Position numbers and translations under genes: made by a program
Shown: positions 23,178 through 31,130 of the stretch, piece after piece
Position numbering within the stretch: position 1 is the stretch's first letter
Layout of the letters: each line of letters starts with the position of its first letter
Source of the DNA: Nocardia acidivorans NBRC 108247
GTDB taxonomy: Bacteria > Actinomycetota > Actinomycetes > Mycobacteriales > Mycobacteriaceae
Direction of reading: 5' to 3'
DNA: 64,000 nt
NCBI RefSeq assembly: GCF_001625085.1
Contig: NZ_BDAW01000047.1
Location: 1 to 64,000 of the forward strand
Notes under the pieces: model-generated
Told to the model about the DNA's origin: nothing
The model's input: the letters and a program-made list of their open reading frames with translations, nothing else
Database searches by the model: none

Positions 23178-23834
23178 ATGACGGAGGCGGTCGGCACCGA
23201 GGCCGTGCCCACGGCGGCGGGGCGTTCGGCGGAATTCTGGGGTTACCTCATGTGGGGCCTCGCGGGTCTGGCCATTGCGCTGCCCGAATTGGCATCGGTC
23301 TTCCGATTGGCGGGCTGGCCCACCATTTCGGCGACCATCGGACATCTACAGGCCGAGCACTCCTGGGTGCGCGTGGTAGTGGTCTTCGTCATCGTGGTGA
23401 CCGCCTACTACGCGGTGCCGCAACTGCTGATCAGCCCGAAACCGGTGGCGCGCACCGTGGCCGGGCGACCGGTGACGGCCAACGGCCGCGTCACCACCGC
23501 TACCGGGAATATCGAACTGCTCGGCGTCGGCTACCTTGCACTCGCCGCTGTCGCACTGATTCTCGGCGTACTCTTCGCCACCGGCGACCGTCACATGTCA
23601 CCGGACTCCTACCTCGGCGCATACGTCCTCTACGGCATCATCGCCCTGGTCTGGGTCGTGATCCCGAGTATCCTGTCACTGTTCTTCAGCAAAGACGTCC
23701 CCTTCCCCACCCTCTTCCGCACCATCGGCTACCTGGAACGCCGCGCACACCCCGTAGCCGCGGTATCCCTCGCCCTCCTCGTGGTCCTGCTCTTACACCT
23801 GGCGCTCTACCCGTGGCCGCGCGTGGTGAGCTAG
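23178..23834 (+). CDS. Four-TM membrane protein of unknown function
   Basis: I do not recognise the family of this 218-aa protein. Hydrophobic stretches give four likely membrane helices: WGYLMWGLAGLAIALP, VRVVVVFVIVVTAYYAVPQL, LGVGYLALAAVALILGVLFA with YVLYGIIALVWVVIPSILSLFF, and AVSLALLVVLLLHLALYPW. A soluble stretch between the second and third helices is rich in threonine and valine (VARTVAGRPVTANGRVTTAT). The ATG at 23178 is the only good start. It stands alone, between the duplicated hutH tail and a secreted protein gene. Confidence 0.75.
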   Translation: MTEAVGTEAVPTAAGRSAEFWGYLMWGLAGLAIALPELASVFRLAGWPTISATIGHLQAEHSWVRVVVVFVIVVTAYYAVPQLLISPKPVARTVAGRPVTANGRVTTATGNIELLGVGYLALAAVALILGVLFATGDRHMSPDSYLGAYVLYGIIALVWVVIPSILSLFFSKDVPFPTLFRTIGYLERRAHPVAAVSLALLVVLLLHLALYPWPRVVS

Positions 23835-23884
23835 ATCGCCGCCATTAGGCGAACATAAGCGTTTCGAAATCCGCGGCGCTCAGT

Positions 23885-24325
23885 ATGAAATCCATGAAGT
23901 CACAGTACTTTTCGACTGTTGCGGGGGCCTTCGTCATCGCCGGGGCGGTATTCGGTGTTAACGCGGGGACCGCCAATGCCGCCTCGCTCGATCAATTCGT
24001 CACGCCGTCCGGGAATATCGGCTGTCTGATCGGTCCGGCGGGTGCGGTGTGTCAGATCCGGGAGCATTCCTATGCGATGCCGCAACGCCCGGACAGCTGC
24101 CACGGGAACTACGGCGATGTCTTCGCGGTGCAGTCCGGGGAGGCGGGACGGATCACCTGTCATACCGATGCTCCGGTCGATTTCCACTCGCGCACAGTCG
24201 GTTACGGCGGTCAGGTGCGGGAGGGCAACTTCGTCTGCACGGTCTCCACGCAGTATGTCCAGTGTGTCGACGCCACCTCCGGACACGGTTTCCAGCTCGC
24301 GCGCGAGTTCTACGAGGTTTACTAG
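23885..24325 (+). CDS. Secreted DUF6636-type protein
   Basis: This 146-aa protein has a clear signal peptide: MKSMKSQYF, then a hydrophobic core (VAGAFVIAGAVFGV), then a cleavage site after NAGTANA. The mature part matches the actinobacterial DUF6636 pattern: FVTPSGNIGC near the start, conserved cysteines (GCLIG, VCQI, DSCHG, ITCH, FVCTV, VQCVD) that could form three disulfides, and GHGFQLAREF at the end. The function of the family is unknown; members are small exported proteins. It appears monocistronic. Confidence 0.82.
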   Translation: MKSMKSQYFSTVAGAFVIAGAVFGVNAGTANAASLDQFVTPSGNIGCLIGPAGAVCQIREHSYAMPQRPDSCHGNYGDVFAVQSGEAGRITCHTDAPVDFHSRTVGYGGQVREGNFVCTVSTQYVQCVDATSGHGFQLAREFYEVY

Positions 24326-24473
24326 ACGGGGCGTGGATGCGGCTGGGCGGCAAGGAAACCGGGGCCCATTCTCGCCGCAATGTGCACGTCACCGAACCGG
24401 GTTAGGATCCGCGCACCACAGGATTGCGCCAGGTTTTCACCGCTCGGCGACATGAGCAGGAGGGAGCGGCGCC

Positions 24474-25607
24474 ATCACGCTTCGCATTTGGCTGAGCAGC
24501 GCAGGGGCGGCAACAGCGCAGGTCATGCGGTTGTTGCGGCAGAATCCCGACGGGGTCGAGGTCGTCATCCACGCCAGCAATGTGGATCCGGGGGCGGCGG
24601 CGCTCTCGGTATGCGATGTCCCCGCCATCGAACCCAGACATGTCGGCAATGCCGAGTACGCCGAATTCGCACTCGACTTCTGCCGCCGGAACCATATCGA
24701 TGTCCTCATCCCGCCGCGCCGTCTCACCGCGCTGGCGGGGCGCGCGGCGGATTTCGCCGCGATCGGCACCGGTCTCATGTGCTCGCCCCCGGCCGCCGTG
24801 CGAACCCTGACGGACAAAGTAGCCACCTACGAATCGGCAAGTGCCGCAGGAATTCCCGTGCCGCCGTGGCGTGCGGTCACCGATGCCGAGGGGCTGTATC
24901 GGGCCGTCGAGGAGCTGTCCCGCACCGACGAAATACTGTGCATCAAGCCCAGCGGCGAGTACTCCGCCTTCGGCTTCCGCATTCTCGACGACCGTCCGCT
25001 CACCCTGGCGACGCTACTGGCCGCACCCCAGCCCATCGCCTCCGTCGAGGCGGTCGCCGGTGCGCTGCGCCGCGCCGCCGAGGCGGGCGACCGCATACCC
25101 GAGCTGCTGGTCATGCCCTTCCTGGACGGCCCCGAGATCAGCATCGACTGCCTCTCCGCCCCCGGTGGCGAACTCCTGGTGGGCATTCCACGCGCCAAAC
25201 AGGGCCGCTTCCGACTGCTCCTGGACGATCCGGCCCCGGTGGCCATCGCCGAGCGCCTGGTCCGCCACTTCGGACTCGCGTATCTGACCAATACCCAACT
25301 CCGCCACCGGCACGGCGAACCGGTCCTGCTGGAGGTCAATCCCCGCCCCTCGGCGGGCCTGTTCCAAACCGCCTTCGCCGATGTGAACCTGCCGTGGGCC
25401 GCGGTTCGCCTACTCCTGCACGGAGATTCGGGACTGCGTCAACCGCCGCGCCTGGGCACCTGCCTGGCGGTGGCGGAGGCTGTCATGGAGGTGTCCCCGC
25501 GCACCATCGCCCCGGATCCCGGTCCCGCACCGGCGATCAGGGCCCCGGAGCCGGTCCCCGCGCCCGTGCCGCACACCCCCGGGTCGATACCGGTGGGCGT
25601 GCCGTAG
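24474..25607 (+). CDS. ATP-grasp domain enzyme, apparent AUC start
   Basis: This protein is 377 aa if started at the ATC at 24474. That frame reads (M)TLRIWLSSAGAATAQ, a natural N-terminal strand-loop of the pre-ATP-grasp nucleotide-binding domain. It sits 9 bases after an AGGAGGG ribosome-binding site at 24458-24464. No ATG, GTG or TTG lies between that site and the next methionine at 24525, which would cut off the first strand. The ATP-grasp region includes DKVATYESASAAGIPVPPW, the adenine-loop segment ELLVMPFLDGPEISIDC and the metal-binding LEVNPRPSAGL. The C-terminus is a proline-rich tail. Such proteins ligate carboxylates to amines; the substrate is unknown. It is convergent with a LysR gene. 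Confidence 0.82.
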   Translation: MTLRIWLSSAGAATAQVMRLLRQNPDGVEVVIHASNVDPGAAALSVCDVPAIEPRHVGNAEYAEFALDFCRRNHIDVLIPPRRLTALAGRAADFAAIGTGLMCSPPAAVRTLTDKVATYESASAAGIPVPPWRAVTDAEGLYRAVEELSRTDEILCIKPSGEYSAFGFRILDDRPLTLATLLAAPQPIASVEAVAGALRRAAEAGDRIPELLVMPFLDGPEISIDCLSAPGGELLVGIPRAKQGRFRLLLDDPAPVAIAERLVRHFGLAYLTNTQLRHRHGEPVLLEVNPRPSAGLFQTAFADVNLPWAAVRLLLHGDSGLRQPPRLGTCLAVAEAVMEVSPRTIAPDPGPAPAIRAPEPVPAPVPHTPGSIPVGVP

Positions 25608-25635
25608 CTCCCAACTCCGGCCGGGCTCGCTGCCC

Positions 25636-26586
25636 TCAGGGCGCGAGTCCGGCGGCCAACTCGGCCGGATGTCGTTCCGCCACCTCGATGGCAGCCGTGA
25701 CGAAGGCGGCCACCGCCCTGGAATGCGAACCCTCCGGCCAGGCGATGACGGTGCTGCTCGGGCTCAGATCGGTGACCGGAATGTAGGCGATATCCGGGCG
25801 GGGATACCGCGCGGCGGTCGAGGCGGGCACGAATGCGACTGCTTGACCGAACGCCACGACCTCGAGCAATTGCATGAGATCACCGACGGTGGGGCCGACC
25901 GGTCCGGGTTCGCCCGGCCCGCCCTCGGCCCAGGCCGAGGTGCGGGATGCCGGATCGCGGCCGTGCCAATAGTCATTCGACGCCGGGTCCCCGCCCGGCC
26001 AGTGCGGGAGGGGTTCACCGGCGAGATCGGCGCGCCGTAGCCGAGTGCGCCCGGCGAATCGGTGCGTCGCGGTCATGGCGACCACGCGCGGTTCACTGGA
26101 CAGCTCCCAGACCTCCAGCCCGTGAGTATCGAACGGACTGCGCAGCAGGGCGACATCGGCCGCACCGGAACGCAATTGGCCTGCGGGACCGCCGAATCCG
26201 GCGAAGCTGATATCGACGGCGGGCAGTCCCGGACGGCTGTAGGCGGCGATGATCCGGCGCAGCAGATCACTGTCCCCACCCGGTTTGAGCGTCACGGTGA
26301 GTCGCGGTTCGGGCCGGGCCGCGCGCACTGTGCGGGTGATGGCGGCGTCCGCGGCGTCCAGCACCAGCCTCGCCTGTTCCAGCAGTACGGCCCCGGCCGG
26401 AGTCAGCTCGACCCGGCGCGTATCGCGATCCAATAGTCTTGCGCCGAGCCGTGATTCGAGCTGTGCGATGGCCTTGGAGAGCGGGGATTGCGCCATGCCC
26501 AGACGTTCGGCTGCCCGGGAGAAGTTCAGTTCGGTGGCGACGGCGACGAAGTACCGGAGCTCACGCAGTTCGACATCCCTCATCAC
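25636..26586 (-). CDS. LysR family transcriptional regulator
   Basis: This 316-aa protein has the usual LysR layout. The N-terminal HTH, LRELRYFVAVATELNFSRAA followed by RLGMAQSPLSKAIAQLESRL, contains the signature AQSPLSKAI. The C-terminal co-inducer-binding domain starts near PRLTVTLKPGG. It diverges from the SDR gene at 26716 across a 129-bp gap, which makes that SDR its likely regulated partner. The ligand is unknown. Confidence 0.9.
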   Translation of the reverse strand: MMRDVELRELRYFVAVATELNFSRAAERLGMAQSPLSKAIAQLESRLGARLLDRDTRRVELTPAGAVLLEQARLVLDAADAAITRTVRAARPEPRLTVTLKPGGDSDLLRRIIAAYSRPGLPAVDISFAGFGGPAGQLRSGAADVALLRSPFDTHGLEVWELSSEPRVVAMTATHRFAGRTRLRRADLAGEPLPHWPGGDPASNDYWHGRDPASRTSAWAEGGPGEPGPVGPTVGDLMQLLEVVAFGQAVAFVPASTAARYPRPDIAYIPVTDLSPSSTVIAWPEGSHSRAVAAFVTAAIEVAERHPAELAAGLAP

Positions 26587-26715
26587 TGCCCCTTACCTGC
26601 GGTTAGACCTCACGAGTCTAGATCGGGAGGCGATCGGTCTTTCCGCGGCACGGGGATGCGGGCGTTCACTGATTGCGGGAAATACCGAATCGCCCGTACC
26701 GGAGAGTGAAATATC

Positions 26716-27462
26716 ATGAGCAACAATGCTTCTCGTCAGATCGCACTGGTCACCGGGGCCAACAAGGGGATGGGCCGGGAAACGGTCCGCCGACTCGCGG
26801 CCGCGGGAATGACGGTGCTGCTGGGCGCTCGCGATCCCGAACGCGGCCGGACCGCGGCGGCCGAATTGGCCGCGGACGGCGCGGACGTGCGCTTCGTCCA
26901 CCTGGACGTCACCGACGCCGCCACCGTCGAGGCGGCTGCCAGATTGATCGAGCAGGAGTTCGGACGGCTGGACGTACTGGTCAACAATGCGGGCATCAGC
27001 GTCGAGAATCAGGTCCCGGTCACCGGCATCACCGCCGAGGCCATGCGAATCACCTATGAGACCAACGTATTCGGCGTCGTCACGGTCACCAACACCCTGC
27101 TGCCGCTGCTGCGCCGCGCCGAACATGCCCGCATAGTCAATGTCTCCAGCCTGCTGGGCTCGCTCACCACCGCCGCCGATCCGAACGGACCGCTCGCGGG
27201 ATGGCCCGCCGCGGCCCTACTGGCCTACAACTCCTCGAAATCCGCACTGAATGCCCTGACCATCATGTGGGCCAATGCCCTGCGCGCCGAAGGCATTACG
27301 GTGAACGCCGCCGATCCCGGCTATGTGGCGACCGATCTGAACCAGCATGCCGGGACCGGCACCGTCGAAGAGGGTGCGCAGATCATGGTCACCCTCGCCA
27401 CGCTGCCCGCCGACGGCCCCACCGGCACCTTCCGATCGGCCGTGGGTCCGCACCCCTGGTGA
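26716..27462 (+). CDS. Short-chain dehydrogenase/reductase
   Basis: This 248-aa SDR has cofactor motif TGANKGMG, LDVTD for adenine contact, NNAG, serines in NVSSLLGS, and a catalytic YNSSK. The TGANKGMGRE form resembles carbonyl-reductase-like members that use NADPH. It is divergent from the LysR gene and nearly touches the convergent TetR gene (4-base gap). It probably reduces a small ketone or aldehyde under LysR control. Confidence 0.9.
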   Translation: MSNNASRQIALVTGANKGMGRETVRRLAAAGMTVLLGARDPERGRTAAAELAADGADVRFVHLDVTDAATVEAAARLIEQEFGRLDVLVNNAGISVENQVPVTGITAEAMRITYETNVFGVVTVTNTLLPLLRRAEHARIVNVSSLLGSLTTAADPNGPLAGWPAAALLAYNSSKSALNALTIMWANALRAEGITVNAADPGYVATDLNQHAGTGTVEEGAQIMVTLATLPADGPTGTFRSAVGPHPW

Positions 27463-27466
27463 TCCG

Positions 27467-28039
27467 CTAGTCGGGGATCGCCCGCTCCACGACCATCCGG
27501 ACCAGTTCTCCGGCTCGTTCCTCGGTGAAAACTCCGGGGAGCGTGAGGCGTTCGACGATCAACCAGTTCAATGCCAGATACAGCAGCACGACGGTATCCT
27601 CGTCACCCGGCTGTCCGGTGCCGTGATAGTTGCCGATATTGAAGTCCAGATCGGCCCGCACCCGCTCGGTGAGCAGGGCCTGCAATTCGGGTCGCCGGGT
27701 GGCCTCGAGCCGGAGCTCGAGAAGTGCGAGATAGCCGGTGCGGAATCCGGCGACCCGCGCGATCACCTCGGTCATGACTTCGGTCAGGCTCGCGCGGGTC
27801 TGCGGTCCCCGGGATTTCCGCATGGCCTCTTCGCTGGGAACCAGCCGCTCGTAGTACCGATGTCCCACCTGCACGAACAGCTCATCCCGGTTCGCGAAGT
27901 AGTTCGAGGCGGTCCCGGCGGGCACCGCCGCCTCCTTGTCCACCGCCCGGAAGGTCAGTCCGCGTGCCCCTTCCCGGGCCAGGACCTCGATCGATGCGTC
28001 CAGCAGGGCCTGCCGTCGCTCGGGATTCGTACGCACCAC
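27467..28039 (-). CDS. TetR family transcriptional regulator
   Basis: This protein of about 190 aa has an N-terminal TetR HTH (RRQALLDASIEVLAREGARG, LTFRAVDKEAAVPAG, TASNYFANRDELF) and a helical ligand-binding C-terminus. I place the start at GTG 28039 (VVRTNPERRQ) because GGAG lies 9 bases upstream. An in-frame ATG at 28054 has no such site, overlaps the inverted repeat, and would require a leaderless transcript. It diverges from the DHFR-family gene across an inverted repeat, so it probably represses that gene and itself. Confidence 0.87.
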   Translation of the reverse strand: MVRTNPERRQALLDASIEVLAREGARGLTFRAVDKEAAVPAGTASNYFANRDELFVQVGHRYYERLVPSEEAMRKSRGPQTRASLTEVMTEVIARVAGFRTGYLALLELRLEATRRPELQALLTERVRADLDFNIGNYHGTGQPGDEDTVVLLYLALNWLIVERLTLPGVFTEERAGELVRMVVERAIPD

Positions 28040-28052
28040 TTGACACCACTCC

Positions 28053-28099
28053 ATCTGTAGTACTACGTTTCAAAGAACTTCACGCAGAGTACTACAGAT
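28053..28099. promoter_or_regulatory. Long inverted repeat, probable TetR operator pair
   Basis: ATCTGTAGTACT (28053-28064) and AGTACTACAGAT (28088-28099) form a perfect 12-bp inverted repeat with a 23-base spacer. The left arm also lies within the perfect 10-bp palindrome GTAGTACTAC (28057-28066), and both arms contain AGTACT. It sits in the divergent gap between the TetR gene and the DHFR-family gene, so it is the obvious binding site for the regulator. Confidence 0.7.
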
Positions 28100-28111
28100 G
28101 AGGCGGTTAAC

Positions 28112-28687
28112 ATGCGAAATCTCGTTTACTACGTGGCGGTCTCCCTCGACGGCTACATCGCAGGTCCGCAGGGCGAATTCGACTTCTACCCGATGTGCGA
28201 CGACATGACCGCTTGGAGCAATCAGGAGTACCCGGAGACGGTGCCCACCCATTTGCGTGCGCACTTCGGCATGGCGGTGGATGCGCCGAACAAGAGTTTC
28301 GACACCGTGCTGATGGGCCGCGGCACCTACGAACCCGGCCTCGCGGTCGGTGCGAGCAGCCCGTACAACCATCTGAAGCAGTTCGTCTTCTCGAGCACGC
28401 TCGCACCCGTCGACAACCCGCAGGTCGAGATTGTCGACACCGACCCCGTCGGCCTGGTCCGCGACCTGAAAAGCCAACCGGGCCTGGATATCTGGCTCTG
28501 CGGTGGTGGCAACCTGGCCGGCCAGTTGATCGACGAGATCGACCGGCTGATCATCAAGAGCTACCCGGTCGTCGCCGGTGCGGGCATCCCCGCCTTCTCC
28601 GCCAACTTCAAACCCGCCCGATTCCAGGTCACCCGCCGCCAGGAATTCAGCACCGGCGCGCAAACCAGCTGGTTCGACCGCGCCTGA
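28112..28687 (+). CDS. Dihydrofolate reductase/RibD C-terminal family protein
   Basis: This 191-aa protein of the RibD_C/DHFR fold has typical motifs: VAVSLDGYIAGPQGEFDF at the N-terminus, VLMGRGTYE in the middle, and LWLCGGGNLAGQLIDEIDRL forming the NADPH-binding glycine loop. The ATG at 28112 follows GAGGCGG. Members are NADPH-dependent reductases of largely unknown substrate, distinct from true folate-cycle DHFR. Divergence from a TetR gene across a strong inverted repeat suggests inducible expression. It is followed, 104 bases on, by the YCII gene. Confidence 0.88.
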   Translation: MRNLVYYVAVSLDGYIAGPQGEFDFYPMCDDMTAWSNQEYPETVPTHLRAHFGMAVDAPNKSFDTVLMGRGTYEPGLAVGASSPYNHLKQFVFSSTLAPVDNPQVEIVDTDPVGLVRDLKSQPGLDIWLCGGGNLAGQLIDEIDRLIIKSYPVVAGAGIPAFSANFKPARFQVTRRQEFSTGAQTSWFDRA

Positions 28688-28791
28688 CCTATCCCGCGAA
28701 AATTCTTTCGCCGCCGTGTCGATCCGTCGTAGCGCCCATTCGACCTTGGAGTGAGAGGGTCGGGAAGCGACCCGGGACCAGGAGGACCGTT

Positions 28792-29211
28792 GTGAAGTAC
28801 ATGTTGATCTGGCGGGCAACCGATGAGGGTAAGGCGGCCATGATGGGCGTCGATTTCGAGAAGATGCTCGAGACGATGGGGCGGTACAACGATGAGCTGA
28901 TCCGCGCCGGGGTTTTGGTCGCGGCCGAGGGGCTCGATGCCGCCGAAGAGGGTGTGGTGGTGGACTTCTCGTCGGAGCCTCCGATCGTCACCGATGGGCC
29001 GTACGGGGAGACGAAGGAGTTGTTCGGTGGTTTCTACATTCTGAATGTGGCTTCCAAACAGGAGGCGATCGAATGGGCCAGGCGGGCGCCGTCATTCGGG
29101 CCCGGGTTCAAGACCGAGATTCGGCGGATCACCACCATCGATGAATTCCCGCAGGACAACGAGTGGATTCAGCGGGAACGGGCGTGGCGCGAGGCCACCG
29201 GACAGCTGTGA
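28792..29211 (+). CDS. YCII/DGPF domain protein
   Basis: This 139-aa protein of the YCII-related (DGPF) family starts at GTG 28792, 7 bases after GGAGG. MKYMLIWRA-like strands open the ferredoxin-like fold, VTDGPYGETKELFGGFYIL carries the family signature DGPY.E, and EAIEWARRAPSFGPG follows. The ECF42-type sigma factor gene begins 12 bases downstream. In other actinobacteria YCII/DGPF genes are repeatedly found beside ECF42 sigma factors and are their known targets, so this pair is one functional unit. Confidence 0.88.
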   Translation: MKYMLIWRATDEGKAAMMGVDFEKMLETMGRYNDELIRAGVLVAAEGLDAAEEGVVVDFSSEPPIVTDGPYGETKELFGGFYILNVASKQEAIEWARRAPSFGPGFKTEIRRITTIDEFPQDNEWIQRERAWREATGQL

Positions 29212-29223
29212 GTCGCTGAGCCG

Positions 29224-30513
29224 ATGGTCGATTCCACGGGGCGGGCGGCCGTTGCCGCGGTGTGGCGGATCGAGTCCGCGCGGATTGTCGGCGCGCTCGC
29301 CCGCTACACCGGCGATTTCCCCATGGCCGAGGATCTGGCGCAGGAGGCGCTGGCCGAGGCGCTGGTGAATTGGCCGCGCGAGGGCGTGCCGCGCAATCCG
29401 GCCGGATGGCTGTTGACGGTCGGGCGGCGGCGGGCCATCGACGCGTTCCGGCGCCGCGCCGCGCTCGACGACCGGTACTCCGCCCTCGCCCGCGAACTGG
29501 GTGAGGGCGGGGTCGCCGCCGGTGGTCCGCCCGTGGAATCGGCGGAGCCGCAGTGGGATCCCGATCAGATCGATGACGATGTGCTCGCGCTCATCTTCAT
29601 CTCCTGCCATCCCGTGCTGGCGCGCGAGGCCCGGATCGCGCTCACACTGCGGGTGGTGGGCGGCCTGTCCAGCGATGAGATCGCCAAGGCGTTCCTGACG
29701 CCGACCGCCACCGTGCAGGCCCGCATCACGCGGGCGAAGAAAACCCTTGCGGCAGCGCGTATCCCATTCGCCGTACCCTCCGCGCAAGAGCGTGGTGAGC
29801 GTCTCGGTTCGGTGCTGAGCGTGCTGTACGTGATCTTCACCGAGGGTTCTTCCGCCACCTCCGGAACGGATCTCATTCGATTCGATCTGGCCGGTGAGGC
29901 GCTGCGCCTGGCTCGTATCCTGGCCCGGCTCATGCCCGCCGAACCCGAGGTGCACGGACTGCTGGCGCTGCTCGAACTCACCGCCGCCAGATTTCCGGCC
30001 CGCACCGATCCCGACGGACAGCCGATTCTGCTGGAGAACCAGAATCGCCGCCGCTGGGATCGTGCCGCCATCCGCCGCGGCCGCGCCGCCCTGGATCAGG
30101 CCGGCCGCCACGGCCGCGGTCTGGGTGCGTACGGCCTGCAGGCCGCGATCGCGGAGTGTCACGCGGTCGCCACCTCCGTCGAAACCACCGACTGGGATCG
30201 CATCGTGTTGCTTTACGAGGCCCTGAGCCGCCTTGCCCCGTCACCGATCGTCGATCTCAATCGCGCGGTGGCGGTCTCCATGGCACAGGGCCCGCCCCCC
30301 GCGCTACTCCTGGTAGATGAGCTCGAAACCACCGCGGCGCTGGCCAATTCGCACCTGCTGCCCACCGTTCGAGGCGAATTGCTGACCCGCCTGGGTCGTA
30401 CCGACGAGGCGCGCATCGAACTCGAACGCGCCCTCGGCCGCTGCGGAAGCGAACCCGAACGTGCCCTACTGCGAAGAAAACTCGCCGAACTGGGTCCAAA
30501 CTCGCTGTCGTAA
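29224..30513 (+). CDS. ECF42-type RNA polymerase sigma factor with C-terminal extension
   Basis: This 429-aa protein begins with sigma-70 region 2 (PMAEDLAQEALAEALVNWP, AGWLLTVGRRRAIDAFRRR). Region 4 follows (RVVGGLSSDEIAKAFLTPTA, TVQARITRAKKTL). A long C-terminal extension of helical TPR-like repeats (from about residue 195) includes LYVIFTEG and LNRAVAVSMAQGP. This size and extension mark ECF42, in which the extension is required for activity and no classical anti-sigma factor is present. None is seen here either. It lies 12 bases after the YCII gene. Confidence 0.9.
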   Translation: MVDSTGRAAVAAVWRIESARIVGALARYTGDFPMAEDLAQEALAEALVNWPREGVPRNPAGWLLTVGRRRAIDAFRRRAALDDRYSALARELGEGGVAAGGPPVESAEPQWDPDQIDDDVLALIFISCHPVLAREARIALTLRVVGGLSSDEIAKAFLTPTATVQARITRAKKTLAAARIPFAVPSAQERGERLGSVLSVLYVIFTEGSSATSGTDLIRFDLAGEALRLARILARLMPAEPEVHGLLALLELTAARFPARTDPDGQPILLENQNRRRWDRAAIRRGRAALDQAGRHGRGLGAYGLQAAIAECHAVATSVETTDWDRIVLLYEALSRLAPSPIVDLNRAVAVSMAQGPPPALLLVDELETTAALANSHLLPTVRGELLTRLGRTDEARIELERALGRCGSEPERALLRRKLAELGPNSLS

Positions 30514-31130
30514 AGGCGGATTCGGTACCGTCAGCGGCCCGGCCCGGCCCGGCACCGGGATGCGCCGCAGCCCATTCGGCGCGACAGGTGACGGTCGCGC
30601 GCCCGGTGCCGGTCACCGTCGACGGTACCCACCGCACCGCGTGGGAACGCATCGAGCAGATCGCGTCGATCGGCGAGCTCGCGGATCGCCTGGGGGTCCA
30701 GGGTGGTGAAGTCTGATACACCCGGACCGGATCGAGTGCGTCCCGGGATGGGGACCGAGCTGGTCAGGCGGATCGCCGAACCGCACGACGTGGTCGGTCT
30801 CGATCGCGGCCAGGCACTGATCGACCGGGGTGGCCTCCCCGCGCGGCGGCGGTCCAGGACTCCGTCTACCGACTCGGCGAGGAGATCGCCCCCCCGCCCT
30901 GCGCCGCCACATCGGAAGTGCCGCTCCCGCGGCGGCAGTGGGCTGACCTCGGCGTTCCGCTCGATCGCCGATAACCCTGGCTTATCGGCCGGACCCTGAT
31001 CTCTTATTGATCGACGGCCCTGACGGCCGTTCCCGTATGCGTACCAAACAGTTTGCGAGCGTGGGTGATTCGTGATTGCCTCGAAGGGTGTTCCGGTGCC
31101 GTTCGGGCGGGAGTGTCGAGAGGAGCCCTC
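30514..31130. other. Intergenic region of about 620 bp without a convincing gene
   Basis: Short protein-like stretches occur on both strands but none makes a complete gene. One is a plus-strand run around 30600-30715 reading VDGTHRTAWERIEQIASIG before a TGA. This may be a decayed locus. AGGAG at 31121-31125 belongs to the downstream MFS gene. No hairpin terminator stands out. Confidence 0.5.

Noticed and set aside
23042-23848. 268-aa frame overlapping the four-TM protein
   Set aside because: It is Arg/Gly-rich with no membrane or domain pattern, while the overlapping frame from 23178 gives a coherent membrane protein.
30514-31130. Possible small genes in the gap after the ECF42 gene
   Set aside because: Several short frames on both strands look partly protein-like but lack ribosome-binding sites, family motifs and full length, so none is called.
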